Shown: positions 6,764 to 16,731, counted from the stretch's first letter. The stretch is DNA of 64,000 nucleotides from Streptomyces sp. D2-8 (GCF_023184515.1 NZ_JAAHBP010000026.1:62001-126000); one strand, 5' to 3'. Numbers and translations are program-made. Notes: generated by a model from the sequence alone, not told the origin.

Positions 6764-9303
6764 TGAGCACCGAGGACAGGCCCCCGGCCCCCCGCTCCCT
6801 CGCGGAAGCGCTCCGCGCGCGGGGCGACGCTTCGCTGGGCGCACTCCTGCGCAGCCGCCCGGATCTCATCACGCCCGTCCCCACCGACCTCACCCAGCTC
6901 GCGACCCGCGCCGGCACCCGTGCCTCGGTCGTGCGGGCCCTGGAACGGCTGGACCGGTTCGCGCTGCAGACGGCGGAGGCGCTGGCCGTGGCGGCGGACC
7001 CGGCGCCGTACGACGAGCTGCTCGGGCTCATGGCCGGGGACGACGCCGACCCGGCCGTCGCCGCCGCGCTGCCGCACGCCCTGGACGGCTTGCGCGAGCA
7101 GGCGCTGGTGTGGGGCGGCGACGACCGGCTGCGGCTGGTCCGCACGGCGCGTGAGCTGCTGGCGCCCTCGCCGCAGCACCCCTCGCCGACCGGGCTCGGC
7201 CCGACGGTCCAGGAGGCCACCGCCGGGATGTCCCCGGGCCGGATCCAGGAGATCGTCACGGCCGCCGGGCTGGCCTCGACGCACGACTCGGTCTCCGCGG
7301 TGACCGCCCTGGCCGGGCTGTTCACGGACCGGGCCCGGATGGCCGCGCTGCTCGCCGACGCCCCGGCCGACTCCCTCGACGTACTGGAGCGTCTGGTGTG
7401 GGGGCCGCCGTACGGGCAGGTCACCGCCGATCCGGCGCCCCGGCTGCGCTGGCTGCTGGACCGCGGACTGCTGCTGCCGACGGCGCCCGGGACGGTCGTC
7501 CTGCCGCGCGAGGTCGCCCTGCATCTGCGGCGGGGCCTGGCGCACCGGGCGCCCGAGCCCGTCCCGCCGGTGGTCGAGGCGGCGGCCGCGCATCGTCCAC
7601 AGGTTGTGGACAGCACCGCGGCCGGGCAGGCCCACACCGCGCTCGCGACCGTCGAGGAACTGCTGAAGGACTGGGACGAGGGCGGGCCCGCGGTGCTGCG
7701 GGCCGGCGGGCTGAGCGTGCGGGACCTGAAGCGGACCGCCGTCGCCCTCGACGTGTCCGAGCCGGTCGCCGCGTTCTGGGTGGAGCTGGCGTACGCGGCG
7801 GGCCTGATCGCCTCCGACGGCGAGGCCGACGAGCGGTACGCGGCGACCCCGGCGTACGACGAGTGGCTGGAGCTGCCCGCTGCCGAGCGCTGGTCGCGGC
7901 TGGTCACGGCGTGGCTCGCGGCGACCCGGACGGCCGGTCTTGTGGGCGGGCGGGACGCGAAGGACCGTACGCTGTCGGCGCTCGGGCCGGGCCTGGACCG
8001 CTCGGCGGCGCCCGAGGTACGGCACCGGGTGCTGGCGCTGCTGGCCGGGCTGCCGGAGGGTGCCGCTCCGGCCGCCGGGTCGGTGCTGGCCCGGCTGCGC
8101 TGGGAGCGCCCCCTGCGCGGCGACCGGCGCGAGGACGACCTGCGGAGCCGACTCGCCGAGTGGGCCCTGTCCGAGGCGGAGCTGCTGGGCGTCACGGGCC
8201 GGGGCGCGCTGTCGGCGCAGGGCCGGGCGCTGCTGGGCGCACCCGCGGCTCCCGTGAAGGGCCCGGAAGCGGAGCCCTCCGGGCCGGGGGACAAGCTGCC
8301 CGTCCATCACCATCACCGCCCCGCCCCGCTCGTCTCGCTCTCCCCCGCCGAACAGGCCGTCGCCGCCGCCGCGGCGGCCCGGCTGCTCGCACCGCTCCTG
8401 CCCGAGCCGCTGGACCACGTGCTGCTCCAGGCCGACCTGACGGCGGTGGCGCCGGGCCCCTTGCAGCGGCCGCTCGCGGACATGCTGGGCGTGCTGGCGG
8501 ACGTCGAGTCCAAGGGCGGGGCCACCGTCTACCGGTTCACGCCCGGCTCGGTGCGGCGGGCGCTGGACGCCGGGCAGGCCGCCTCCGACCTGCACGCCTT
8601 CCTCGCCGCGCACTCCCGCACCCCGGTGCCGCAGCCGCTCGCGTACCTGATCGACGACGTGGCCCGCCGGCACGGCCATCTGCGGGTCGGCGCGGCCTCG
8701 GCGTACGTGCGCTGCGACGACGACGCGGTGCTCAGCGAGATCCTCGCCGACAAGCGGGCCGCCGGGCTCGGGCTGCGCCGGCTCGCCTCGACCGTGCTGG
8801 CCGCGCAGGCCGACCCGGCCGGGCTCCTGGAGGGCCTGCGGGCGATGGGGTTCGCGCCGGCCGCCGAGTCCGCCGAGGGCGATGTGCTGATCACCCGCGC
8901 CCTGGCCCACCGCACCCCGCCGCGCACCGCGCCCGAGCCGGTCCCGGACGGCCCGCCGGTCCCCGACGACACGCTCCTCGCGGCCGCGCTGCGCGCCATC
9001 CGGGCCGGCGACCTCGCCTCCACCACCCCGCGCAAGCCCGGCACGGCCCCCGTGGTCAACGGTGAGCTGCCCCGCACCGGCACCGCCGAGACCCTCGCCA
9101 CCATGCAGGCCGCCGTCCTCACCGGCGAGGCCCTGTGGATCGGCTACGTCAACGCCGAGGGCGCCGCCAGCCAGCGGGTCGTCGCCCCGATCCGCGTCGA
9201 GGGCGGCTTCGTCACGGCGTACGACCACACCGCGGACGAGGTCCGCACGTATCCGCTGCACCGGATCACCGGGGTCGCGGAGCTCGCCGACGACGCGGGC
9301 TGA
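6763..9303 (+). CDS. Helicase-associated (XPB/Ssl2-like domain) protein
   Basis: An 846-aa soluble protein. It lacks Walker A and DEAH motifs, so it is not itself a helicase. The C-terminal part, around RRHGHLRVGAASAYVRCDDDAVLSEILADKR, matches the helicase-C-terminal/XPB-Ssl2 N-terminal-like domain that accompanies XPB in actinobacteria, and the final 80 residues resemble a WYL-like strand-rich segment (GEALWIGYVNAEGAASQRVV). It lies one locus upstream of the XPB helicase, which suggests a partner role in DNA repair or transcription. Between the two lies the UPF0114/istB chimera. The start is ATG 6763 with a leaderless promoter. Confidence 0.8.
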   Translation: MSTEDRPPAPRSLAEALRARGDASLGALLRSRPDLITPVPTDLTQLATRAGTRASVVRALERLDRFALQTAEALAVAADPAPYDELLGLMAGDDADPAVAAALPHALDGLREQALVWGGDDRLRLVRTARELLAPSPQHPSPTGLGPTVQEATAGMSPGRIQEIVTAAGLASTHDSVSAVTALAGLFTDRARMAALLADAPADSLDVLERLVWGPPYGQVTADPAPRLRWLLDRGLLLPTAPGTVVLPREVALHLRRGLAHRAPEPVPPVVEAAAAHRPQVVDSTAAGQAHTALATVEELLKDWDEGGPAVLRAGGLSVRDLKRTAVALDVSEPVAAFWVELAYAAGLIASDGEADERYAATPAYDEWLELPAAERWSRLVTAWLAATRTAGLVGGRDAKDRTLSALGPGLDRSAAPEVRHRVLALLAGLPEGAAPAAGSVLARLRWERPLRGDRREDDLRSRLAEWALSEAELLGVTGRGALSAQGRALLGAPAAPVKGPEAEPSGPGDKLPVHHHHRPAPLVSLSPAEQAVAAAAAARLLAPLLPEPLDHVLLQADLTAVAPGPLQRPLADMLGVLADVESKGGATVYRFTPGSVRRALDAGQAASDLHAFLAAHSRTPVPQPLAYLIDDVARRHGHLRVGAASAYVRCDDDAVLSEILADKRAAGLGLRRLASTVLAAQADPAGLLEGLRAMGFAPAAESAEGDVLITRALAHRTPPRTAPEPVPDGPPVPDDTLLAAALRAIRAGDLASTTPRKPGTAPVVNGELPRTGTAETLATMQAAVLTGEALWIGYVNAEGAASQRVVAPIRVEGGFVTAYDHTADEVRTYPLHRITGVAELADDAG

Positions 9304-9346
9304 CGGCAGCTCGCGGTCCGTCACCCGTTCGGGTGCGGGCGGGCGT

Positions 9347-9901
9347 TTATGCACGCCACGCCGGGGATGTCCCACCGTTGGGCGACCTTCCCGGGCGTGC
9401 CGCATCACGCCGTGCGCGCGGGGGCAGCCACCGGCCGGCCGGCGGCCCGGGCACCCGCGGGCCGCCGGCCCACTCGGCGGCGGTCGCGAACAGCACCCGG
9501 TGCCCGGCCTGGCAGGCGCGTACGCCCAGGGCGACGGCCAGGTGGGTCTTGCCGGTGCCGGGCGAGCCGACGAAGACCACGTTGCGCCGGGTGGTGACGA
9601 TGTCCGCCTTGCCGAGCCGGGCCACGGTCTCCCGGTCGAACTCCCGGGGATGCTGCTGGTCGAATTCCTCGAGCAGCTTGCGGGCCGGGAAACCGGCGGC
9701 ACGGATCCGGGCCTCGGCGTCGACGTCCGGGTGGGGCCGCCGCGAGACGTCCGCCGCGGAGGTCCCGAGCTCCTTGAAGACCTTGTAGACGTAGACGCCC
9801 TGTGCTGCCACCAGCCCGAAGTACAGCGGGGCCTGGAGCCAGCGGGTGGCGAACAGGGCGTATCCGAGGGTGGTGGTCGTCGGGTTCTGCACGTGCGCCA
9901 T
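9347..9901 (-). pseudogene. Chimeric ORF: UPF0114 (YqhA-type) N-terminus fused to truncated IS21 istB
   Basis: The minus-strand frame begins MAHVQNPTTTT. Residues 14-45 (ALFATRWLQAPLYFGLVAA, then QGVYVYKVFKEL) match the first membrane segment of the UPF0114/YqhA family (TIGR00645). At about 9767 the frame switches to RIRAAGFPARKLLEEFDQQH and the P-loop GSPGTGKTHLAVAL of IstB, the helper ATPase of IS21 elements. IstB similarity stops after FATAAEW near 9470; the tail is unrelated Pro/Arg-rich sequence. Both families are truncated: UPF0114 loses about 70% and IstB loses its N-terminus, Walker B and C-terminus. A working product is unlikely. No istA or IS ends were seen. Confidence 0.75.
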
Positions 9902-10082
9902 TCTTCGGGGCCGCGATGGAAAAACTGAATTCACACCACACGTTGGGATGAATAGGCATTCAGTACGACCGGACGCGCAGATCACAGCACCTGACGCGGT
10001 CGATCAGGCACACTAGACGTTTGGCCGGGGCGTCGCGCTGTCGAACCGTCCGAGCCGTCCGGCCGCAGAAAGGGTGCCGCGC

Positions 10083-11726
10083 GTGAATGGTCCGCTGATC
10101 GTCCAGTCCGACAAAACCCTGCTCCTGGAAGTCGACCACGAGCAGGCCGACGACTGCCGTCGGGTCATCGCCCCGTTCGCGGAACTGGAGCGGGCGCCGG
10201 AGCACATCCACACCTACCGCGTGACCCCGCTGGGCCTGTGGAACGCCCGCGCGGCGGGCCATGACGCCGAGCAGGTCGTGGACGCGCTCGTGCAGTACAG
10301 CCGCTACCCGGTGCCGCACGCGCTGCTCGTCGACATCGCCGAGACGATGGACCGCTACGGCCGTCTCACCCTGTCCAAGCACCCGGCGCACGGGCTGGTC
10401 CTGACCACCACCGACCGCCCGGTGCTGGAGGAGATCCTGCGGTCGAAGCGGGTCACGCCCCTGGTCGGCGCCCGCATCGACCCGGACACGGTCGCCGTGC
10501 ACCCCTCCGAGCGCGGACAGATCAAGCAGACGCTGCTGAAGCTGGGCTGGCCGGCCGAGGACCTCGCCGGGTACGTCGACGGCGAGGCGCACGAGATCGA
10601 GCTGGCCGAGGACGGCTGGGCGCTCAGGCCGTACCAGAAGCAGGCCGTCGAGAACTTCTGGCACGGCGGGTCGGGCGTCGTCGTCCTGCCCTGCGGCGCC
10701 GGGAAGACGCTGGTCGGCGCCGGGTCGATGGCGCAGGCCAAGTCCACGACCCTGATCCTGGTCACGAACACGGTCTCCGCCCGGCAGTGGAAGCACGAGC
10801 TGGTGAAGCGGACGTCGCTCACCGAGGACGAGATCGGCGAGTACAGCGGGACCAAGAAGGAGATCCGGCCCGTCACGATCGCCACGTACCAGGTGCTGAC
10901 GACCCGGCGGAAGGGCGTCTACCCGCACCTGGAGCTGTTCGACTCGCGGGACTGGGGGTTGATCGTCTACGACGAGGTGCACCTGCTGCCCGCGCCGGTC
11001 TTCAAGTTCACCGCCGACCTCCAGGCGCGTCGGCGGCTCGGTCTGACCGCCACCCTGGTGCGTGAGGACGGCCGCGAGTCGGACGTGTTCTCCCTGATCG
11101 GTCCCAAGCGGTTCGACGCGCCGTGGAAGGAGATCGAGGCGCAGGGCTACATCGCGCCCGCCGACTGCGTGGAGGTCCGGGTCAATCTGACGGACTCCGA
11201 GCGGCTCGCGTACGCCACGGCCGAGACGGAGGAGAAGTACCGCTTCTGTGCGACGACCGCGACGAAACGGAAGGTCACGGAGGCGATCGTCCGCCGCTTC
11301 GCCGGTCAGCAGATCCTCGTCATCGGCCAGTACATCGACCAGCTCGACGAACTGGGAGAGCATCTCGGGGCGCCCGTGATCAAGGGCGAGACGTCGAACG
11401 CGCAGCGGGAGAAGCTCTTCGACGCCTTCCGGGAGGGCGAGATCAGCGTGCTCGTCGTGTCCAAGGTCGCGAACTTCTCGATCGACCTGCCGGAGGCCAC
11501 GGTCGCCATCCAGGTCTCGGGCACGTTCGGCTCCCGGCAGGAGGAGGCCCAGCGGCTCGGCCGGGTCCTGCGTCCCAAGTCCGACGGCCACCAGGCGCAC
11601 TTCTACTCGGTGGTCGCCCGGGACACCATCGACCAGGACTTCGCGGCCCACCGCCAGCGCTTCCTGGCGGAGCAGGGCTACGCGTACCGGATCATGGACG
11701 CGGACGAGCTGCTCGCGGAGAGCTGA
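10083..11726 (+). CDS. XPB-type DNA repair helicase
   Basis: A 547-aa superfamily-2 helicase. The N-terminal 160 residues are the XPB damage-recognition-like domain (LVQYSRYPVPHALLVDI). RecA-like domain 1 follows, with Walker A CGAGKT near residue 205, IYDEVHLLP (DEVH box) and LTAT (motif III). Domain 2 has VSKVANFSIDLPEA and QRLGRVLRP, which supplies the arginine fingers of motif VI. Known role of bacterial XPB: 3'-5' DNA unwinding, with repair suspected. GTG 10083 has a GAAAGG eight bases upstream; GTG 10074 is an in-frame alternative. Length is normal for actinobacterial XPB. Confidence 0.93.
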   Translation: MNGPLIVQSDKTLLLEVDHEQADDCRRVIAPFAELERAPEHIHTYRVTPLGLWNARAAGHDAEQVVDALVQYSRYPVPHALLVDIAETMDRYGRLTLSKHPAHGLVLTTTDRPVLEEILRSKRVTPLVGARIDPDTVAVHPSERGQIKQTLLKLGWPAEDLAGYVDGEAHEIELAEDGWALRPYQKQAVENFWHGGSGVVVLPCGAGKTLVGAGSMAQAKSTTLILVTNTVSARQWKHELVKRTSLTEDEIGEYSGTKKEIRPVTIATYQVLTTRRKGVYPHLELFDSRDWGLIVYDEVHLLPAPVFKFTADLQARRRLGLTATLVREDGRESDVFSLIGPKRFDAPWKEIEAQGYIAPADCVEVRVNLTDSERLAYATAETEEKYRFCATTATKRKVTEAIVRRFAGQQILVIGQYIDQLDELGEHLGAPVIKGETSNAQREKLFDAFREGEISVLVVSKVANFSIDLPEATVAIQVSGTFGSRQEEAQRLGRVLRPKSDGHQAHFYSVVARDTIDQDFAAHRQRFLAEQGYAYRIMDADELLAES

Positions 11727-11754
11727 GGAGGGCGACCCCTCTCACTCGTGGCAC

Positions 11755-11946
11755 TCACTTGTGGCGGCGGACCACGCCGACTTCCTCTCCGTACTGGCCG
11801 AGGACGACCACGTCGAAGGCTGCGCCCGCGAAGACCTTCACGGCGCGCAGGGCATCGCCGAGCCGGTGTCGGTGGCTGCCTGCCACGGCGGTGGCGCCGG
11901 GCGGGCGGCCCGGTGCCGGGGCGGGGGAGATGGTTGCTGCGCTCAT
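11755..11946 (-). CDS. Small hypothetical protein
   Basis: A 63-aa frame convergent with XPB. The second half, RLGDALRAVKVFAGAAFDVVVLG, is amphipathic to hydrophobic and could be a short membrane or helical segment, followed by YGEEVGVVRRHK. I recall similar small proteins beside XPB in other Streptomyces, but this is memory, not a search. The Shine-Dalgarno (GGAGAC) is very close to the ATG. No function can be assigned. The remaining 290 bp up to the HelD gene show no other supported gene. Confidence 0.5.
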   Translation of the reverse strand: MSAATISPAPAPGRPPGATAVAGSHRHRLGDALRAVKVFAGAAFDVVVLGQYGEEVGVVRRHK

Positions 11947-12232
11947 GTCTCCATGGTGCGCTTTCGTCCGTAAAGCCAGCGTCGGTCTCCGGACCGAGCT
12001 GTGCGGTGGTCCGTGTACGCCCGTGGGGCGACCCCGCCCCTCAGGGAGGAGGGCCCTGTCCCCTAAGGGATGAGGGAAGGGAACGAGCGGAGAAAACCGT
12101 TCGCGGCCGGCACCTCCGCTCCTCTAAGATCTCCGCTCTTGCCCGCCTCCCTCACGGAGCGCCGCCGACCGGACGGAAACCGGCCGGCATCTCACCGCCA
12201 TCTCTTCAGCAGGTCCCTCCGGAGGCACCCCC

Positions 12233-14287
12233 TTGTCCACGCCCGTCGACGACCCGCTCTCGCGTGAGCGCTCCCACCTCTCCGCCTCCCGTTCCGCCCT
12301 GCGTGCCATGCGCGCGGACGTCGAGGCCCTCGACATCAGCGACGTCACCGCGAACTGGGTCAACGCCGAGGTGCTGGGCCGCCAGATCGAGGAACGCATC
12401 AAGGCCCTGGCCGACCTCAGCGACACCCCGCTGTTCTTCGGCCGGCTCGACTACCTGCACGCCCCGGGCGCCGAGGAGGCGGAGGGCGCGGAGGGCGAGC
12501 GCTTCTACATCGGGCGGCGGCATGTGCACGACCACGACGGCGATCCCATGGTCATCGACTGGCGCGCGCCGGTCTCACAGCCGTTCTACCGGGCCTCCAA
12601 GAAGGACCCGATGGACGTCGTGCTGCGCCGCCGCTTCGGTTACACCCGCGGCGACATCACGGCGTACGAGGACGAGCACCTCTCCGACCCTGCCGAGGCG
12701 GCCCGGACCAGCAAGCTGCTCCAGCAGGAGATCGAGCGGCCGCGTGTCGGCCCGATGCGGGACATCGTCGCGACGATCCAGCCGGAGCAGGACGAGATCG
12801 TCCGTTCCGGCCTCTCCGGCACGGTGTGCGTGCAGGGCGGCCCGGGCACCGGGAAGACCGCCGTCGGCCTGCACCGGGTCGCCTACCTCCTCTACGCCCA
12901 CCGCGAGCGGCTCGCCCGTACCGGCACGCTGGTCATCGGGCCGAACCGGTCCTTCCTGCACTACATCGAGCAAGTCCTGCCTGCGCTGGGCGAGTTGACC
13001 GTGCAGCAGGCGACCGTCGACGACCTCGTCGCCCACGTCGAGATCAAGGGCACGGACGACGCGACGGCCGCCGTCGTCAAGGGCGACGCCCGGCTGGCGC
13101 AGGTGCTGCGCCGGGCCCTCTACGCGCACGTCACGATGCCCGCCGAGCCGGTCGTGGTGGTGCGCGGCTCCCGCCGCTGGCGGGTCCCGGCGTACGAACT
13201 GGAGGAGCTCGTCCGCGAGTTGCTCGACCGCGACATCCGCTACGGCGCCGCCCGCGAGGCCCTGCCGCAGCGCATCGCGCATGCCGTGCTGGTGCAGATG
13301 GAACGGTCGGGTGAGGCGCCGGACGACCGGGTGCAGGACGCGGTGGCCCGCAACAGCGCGGTCAAGGCGGCGGTCAAGGCGGTCTGGCCGGCCGTTGACC
13401 CGGCGAAGCTGGTGCTCCGCCTGCTGTCGGACGCGGAGTTCCTCGCCGTCCACGCCGACGGGATCCTCGACGAGGACGAGCAGAAGGCGATCCTCTGGGT
13501 GAAGCCGGCGCGCAGTGTGAAGTCGGCCAGGTGGTCGGCCGCGGACGCCGTCCTGATCGACGAGGCCACCGACCTGATCCAGCGCACGCACTCCCTCGGG
13601 CATGTCGTCCTCGACGAGGCGCAGGACCTCTCCCCCATGCAGTACCGGGCCGTCGGCCGCCGCTGCACCACCGGCAGCGCGACCGTCCTCGGCGACCTGG
13701 CGCAGGGCACGACGCCGTGGGCGACCCGGGGCTGGCAGGAGGCGCTGACACACCTGGGCAAGCCGGAGGCGCCGGTGGAGGAGCTGACGGCCGGTTTCCG
13801 CGTCCCGACGGACGTCATCACCTACGCGTCCCGGCTGCTCCCGCACATCGCCCCGGGCCTCACCCCGGTGGTCTCGATCCGCGAGAACCCCGGCCACTTC
13901 GAGGTCCGGCCGGTCTCCGGCACGTCGGACGTCGTCGAGGCCTGCCGCGCGTCGCTGCGCCACGAGGGCTCGACGGGCCTCATCGCGGCGGACGCCCGCG
14001 TCCCGGAGCTGGCCAAGTCCCTGACGGAGGCCGGGATCCCGTACCTGGGCCCCGGCGAGGAAACCACCCAGGACACCCGCCTGACCCTGGTCCCGGCGTC
14101 CCTCGCGAAGGGCCTGGAGTACGACTACGTCGTCCTGGACGAACCCCGGGCGGTGGTCGACGGCGAACCGGACGAACGGACGGGCCTGCGACGCCTGTAT
14201 GTGGCGCTGACGCGAGCTGTGTCGGGCCTGATCGTCACGCACACGGCCGGGCTGCCGCCGCAGTTGGCGTCAACCACCCTTCACTGA
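12233..14287 (+). CDS. HelD-type UvrD/Rep-like ATPase
   Basis: A 684-aa superfamily-1 ATPase. It begins with a predicted coiled coil (SRERSHLSASRSALRAMRAD), then Walker A GGPGTGKTAVGLHR near residue 201, Walker B HVVLDEAQDLSPMQ, motif IV-type TAGFRVP, and VALTRAVSGL at the C-terminus. The N-terminal coil and split domains match HelD, which binds RNA polymerase and recycles stalled complexes; actinobacterial relatives include rifamycin-associated HelR. No RAE palindrome was seen upstream. The TTG start at 12233 is supported by a GGAGG seven bases upstream. It is not one of the UvrD/PcrA repair helicases, which lack this N-terminal arm. Confidence 0.85.
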   Translation: MSTPVDDPLSRERSHLSASRSALRAMRADVEALDISDVTANWVNAEVLGRQIEERIKALADLSDTPLFFGRLDYLHAPGAEEAEGAEGERFYIGRRHVHDHDGDPMVIDWRAPVSQPFYRASKKDPMDVVLRRRFGYTRGDITAYEDEHLSDPAEAARTSKLLQQEIERPRVGPMRDIVATIQPEQDEIVRSGLSGTVCVQGGPGTGKTAVGLHRVAYLLYAHRERLARTGTLVIGPNRSFLHYIEQVLPALGELTVQQATVDDLVAHVEIKGTDDATAAVVKGDARLAQVLRRALYAHVTMPAEPVVVVRGSRRWRVPAYELEELVRELLDRDIRYGAAREALPQRIAHAVLVQMERSGEAPDDRVQDAVARNSAVKAAVKAVWPAVDPAKLVLRLLSDAEFLAVHADGILDEDEQKAILWVKPARSVKSARWSAADAVLIDEATDLIQRTHSLGHVVLDEAQDLSPMQYRAVGRRCTTGSATVLGDLAQGTTPWATRGWQEALTHLGKPEAPVEELTAGFRVPTDVITYASRLLPHIAPGLTPVVSIRENPGHFEVRPVSGTSDVVEACRASLRHEGSTGLIAADARVPELAKSLTEAGIPYLGPGEETTQDTRLTLVPASLAKGLEYDYVVLDEPRAVVDGEPDERTGLRRLYVALTRAVSGLIVTHTAGLPPQLASTTLH

Positions 14288-14369
14288 AGGGTCGGGCCTG
14301 TGCGACGGGCATCACCGGCGGTGATGCCCGCGGGCGTCGCCCCTCAGCGCCGGGCAGTCGCTCCTGCGC

Positions 14370-15110
14370 TCAGGTCGCGACCAAGCCGCCGTCGGCGGTG
14401 AGCACCGCGCCGGTGATGTAGCTGGCCTTGTCGGAGGCCAGGAACACCACGGCTTCGGCGATCTCCTCGGGCTCGCCGGCGCGGGTGAGCGGTGTGCTCT
14501 GGCTGAACGCCTCGAACATCTCGCCCACCGTGTCGACGGCCGTGTCGGTCCGGATCGGGCCGGGCGCCACGGAGTTGACGCGAACGCCCGCCGTGCCGAA
14601 CTCGACGGCCCACGACCGGGTCAGCGCGTCCATCGCGGCCTTGGAGGCGTTGTAGACGGAGCCGACCGGGGTGCCGATCTGCGCGGCGACCGACGACACG
14701 TTGACGATCGCACCCTTCTTCTTGGTCACCATGGCCGGCGCGAGCGCGGCCGTCAGGAAGTAGGACGCACGAACGTTGATGTCGAACACCCGCTCGTAGC
14801 TGTCGAGCGACTGCTCAGGGGTCGGCGAGAACGGGAAGATGCCCGCGTTGTTCACCAGGATGTCCACCTCGCCGACCTCCTCGGCGAGCTTGCGGACGTC
14901 GTCGATGTTCGCGACGTCCGCGACGACGAAGTGGCCCGTCCCGCCCGCCTGCTCGATCAGCTCGACGGTCTCCTTGCCGAGCTCGGCCCTGCGCCCTGTC
15001 ACGTAGACGGTGGCACCCGCCTCCGCGAGCTTGACCGCGATCGCGCGGCCGATCCCCGACGTGGCGCCGGTGACGAGTGCCTTCTTGTCCTGAAGTTCGT
15101 TGGCTGACAT
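14370..15110 (-). CDS. SDR family NAD(P)-dependent oxidoreductase
   Basis: A 246-aa classical short-chain dehydrogenase/reductase. The cofactor motif is TGATSGIGRA near residue 15, NNAG near 88, the catalytic Ser in NVSSVAA, and YNASK for the Tyr/Lys pair. The C-terminus ITGAVLTADGG is typical. The substrate is unknown. An ATG at 15110 is used; an in-frame ATG 12 codons upstream lacks support. It lies 82 bp downstream of a SARP-type regulator in the same direction, so the two are probably one unit. Confidence 0.88.
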   Translation of the reverse strand: MSANELQDKKALVTGATSGIGRAIAVKLAEAGATVYVTGRRAELGKETVELIEQAGGTGHFVVADVANIDDVRKLAEEVGEVDILVNNAGIFPFSPTPEQSLDSYERVFDINVRASYFLTAALAPAMVTKKKGAIVNVSSVAAQIGTPVGSVYNASKAAMDALTRSWAVEFGTAGVRVNSVAPGPIRTDTAVDTVGEMFEAFSQSTPLTRAGEPEEIAEAVVFLASDKASYITGAVLTADGGLVAT

Positions 15111-15192
15111 GTCTGCAAACGTGGCGGTGCCAGATCGTCGGAGCATAATTTCCGGATATACGGCCTGGTCAGGCCGAAGACGTCGAAATGGA

Positions 15193-16731
15193 TCAAGTGG
15201 TCAGGGCCACTGTGCGCAGCCTGAAGTAGAGGCGCACGAACTGCGGCAGCCGGTAGCGGCCGAGTACGAGCGGCTCGATCAGGTGCACGCCCGTGAGCGA
15301 CTCCAGCACCAGCTCGATCTCACCGGGGTCGGCCCCGGACATCTCCGCCGCATGGTGGCTGTCGATCACCTCGGTGTTTTGGCGCGCGAAGCACCTGAGC
15401 ATGTGCCGTTCCGGATCGCTCAGCTGCTCCTCGGCCGCGATCAACGGGGCGAACATCGCAGCGCAGTCGGAGGGGATCACGCCGTCGAGCTTGCTCTCCC
15501 GCTCCATTTGCAGCAGAACCATCCCGATCGTCCAGTGCGGACGCGAGCTGAGCTTGCCGCCGATCACCCTGATCGGGCCCGGCAGGCGCGAGAGGCGGTC
15601 CAGCAGCACCTCGGCCTGCCCGGGTTCCGCGTCCGCGCGCACTGGACCGAGGACCTTGCGGAAGAAGTCCCGTGCCTCCCGCTCGGCCAGCCCGGCGGTC
15701 TTCAGCCAGGTCACCCCCGGCAGCTCGTTCAACCGGCGGACGCTCGTGAGGATCATCGCCGAGCCGGGCGTGGCGAGATCGCGTACGGCCGCCGCGTCCC
15801 GCACGTCGTCGACCACGACGAGGAATCGCCTGCCCCGCGCCTTCTCCCGCCACAGTGCGGCTTTGTCGCCGACGGGGTTCTCCACGCCGACCGCGCGCAA
15901 CAGCTCGTCGGCGACGTCCCCGCCCCTGACGAAGATCTGCCCGTCCGGGAAGCGGCCCCTGACGAGGTGGCCGATCCGGGTGGCCAGCGCGGTCTTGCCG
16001 CTGCCCCGCATACCGGTGATGCCCACGGTGCCCGGCAACGTCCGGAGAGCCTGCGCGATCTCCTCGGCGCGGCCGGTGAAGTCGATCAGATCCGGCAGCA
16101 GCTGCTCCGGTCTGCGCGGCGGGGTGAGGTCGCCGTTGAGGATCCGCGCGTGGACCTTGCGCAGCTCCGGCCCTGGTTCGAGGCCGAGCTCCTCGTTGAG
16201 GCGTGCGCGCGCCTGGTGGAAATGGTCAAGTGCTTCGCCCTGCCTGCCCTCCAGGTAGAGCGCGCGCATCAGGAGAGCGCGCGGTCGTTCCCTGAGGGGG
16301 AAGGCGGCGACGTGCTTTTGCAGCTCCAGCACGTCGAGTTCACGTTCGAGGCAGTCCTCCCGCGCCTTGAGCCGGTAGTCGCCGAGCCGCACCCGTTGCG
16401 CGTCGAAGTAGGCACTCCGGAGGCCTTCCAAGGGCTCTCCGCGGCAATCGTCGACGATCTCCGCGCGGACCGTGTACCCCCCGTCCCTGGACTTCAGGTT
16501 CAGCTCCGGAAGGATCTTGCGGATCTTGTACACGTACGTCCGCAACGCCATCACCGCGCTCGGCGTCGGGTCGTCCCAGACCATGCCGATCAACTGGTCG
16601 TTGCTCAGCCGGATGCCGTTGTTCAGCAGCAACGCCGCCAGCACTGCCCGCTGCTGGCGCGGCCCCAGTTCGATCTCCTCTTCGTCGTTCCAGGCTCGTA
16701 CCGGACCCATCAGTGAGAAGCGCAGGCTCAT
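15193..16731 (-). CDS. SARP-family regulator with NB-ARC ATPase domain (AfsR-like, short)
   Basis: A 512-aa protein. Residues 1-95 are an OmpR-type winged helix (LLLNNGIRLSNDQLIGMVW, ALRTYVYKIRKIL). A bacterial transcriptional activation domain follows to about 245 (HFHQARARLNEELGLEPGPE). An NB-ARC ATPase then carries Walker A GMRGSGKTALA and a VVVDDV Walker B. It ends soon after the ATPase and lacks the TPR domain of full AfsR. Such proteins activate secondary-metabolism or local genes; the adjacent SDR gene is the obvious candidate target. Start ATG 16731. The 280 bp upstream contain no gene I can support. Confidence 0.88.
   Translation of the reverse strand: MSLRFSLMGPVRAWNDEEEIELGPRQQRAVLAALLLNNGIRLSNDQLIGMVWDDPTPSAVMALRTYVYKIRKILPELNLKSRDGGYTVRAEIVDDCRGEPLEGLRSAYFDAQRVRLGDYRLKAREDCLERELDVLELQKHVAAFPLRERPRALLMRALYLEGRQGEALDHFHQARARLNEELGLEPGPELRKVHARILNGDLTPPRRPEQLLPDLIDFTGRAEEIAQALRTLPGTVGITGMRGSGKTALATRIGHLVRGRFPDGQIFVRGGDVADELLRAVGVENPVGDKAALWREKARGRRFLVVVDDVRDAAAVRDLATPGSAMILTSVRRLNELPGVTWLKTAGLAEREARDFFRKVLGPVRADAEPGQAEVLLDRLSRLPGPIRVIGGKLSSRPHWTIGMVLLQMERESKLDGVIPSDCAAMFAPLIAAEEQLSDPERHMLRCFARQNTEVIDSHHAAEMSGADPGEIELVLESLTGVHLIEPLVLGRYRLPQFVRLYFRLRTVALTT

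Noticed and set aside
6598..9702. 1034-aa minus-strand open frame
   Set aside because: Low-complexity Arg/Gly/Ala sequence opposite the helicase-associated gene; no domain; typical high-GC artefact.
9347..9901. Intact IS21 insertion
   Set aside because: No istA, no terminal inverted repeats and a truncated istB.
12000..12232. Rifamycin-associated element upstream of the HelD gene
   Set aside because: No palindrome resembling the RAE was found before the TTG start.
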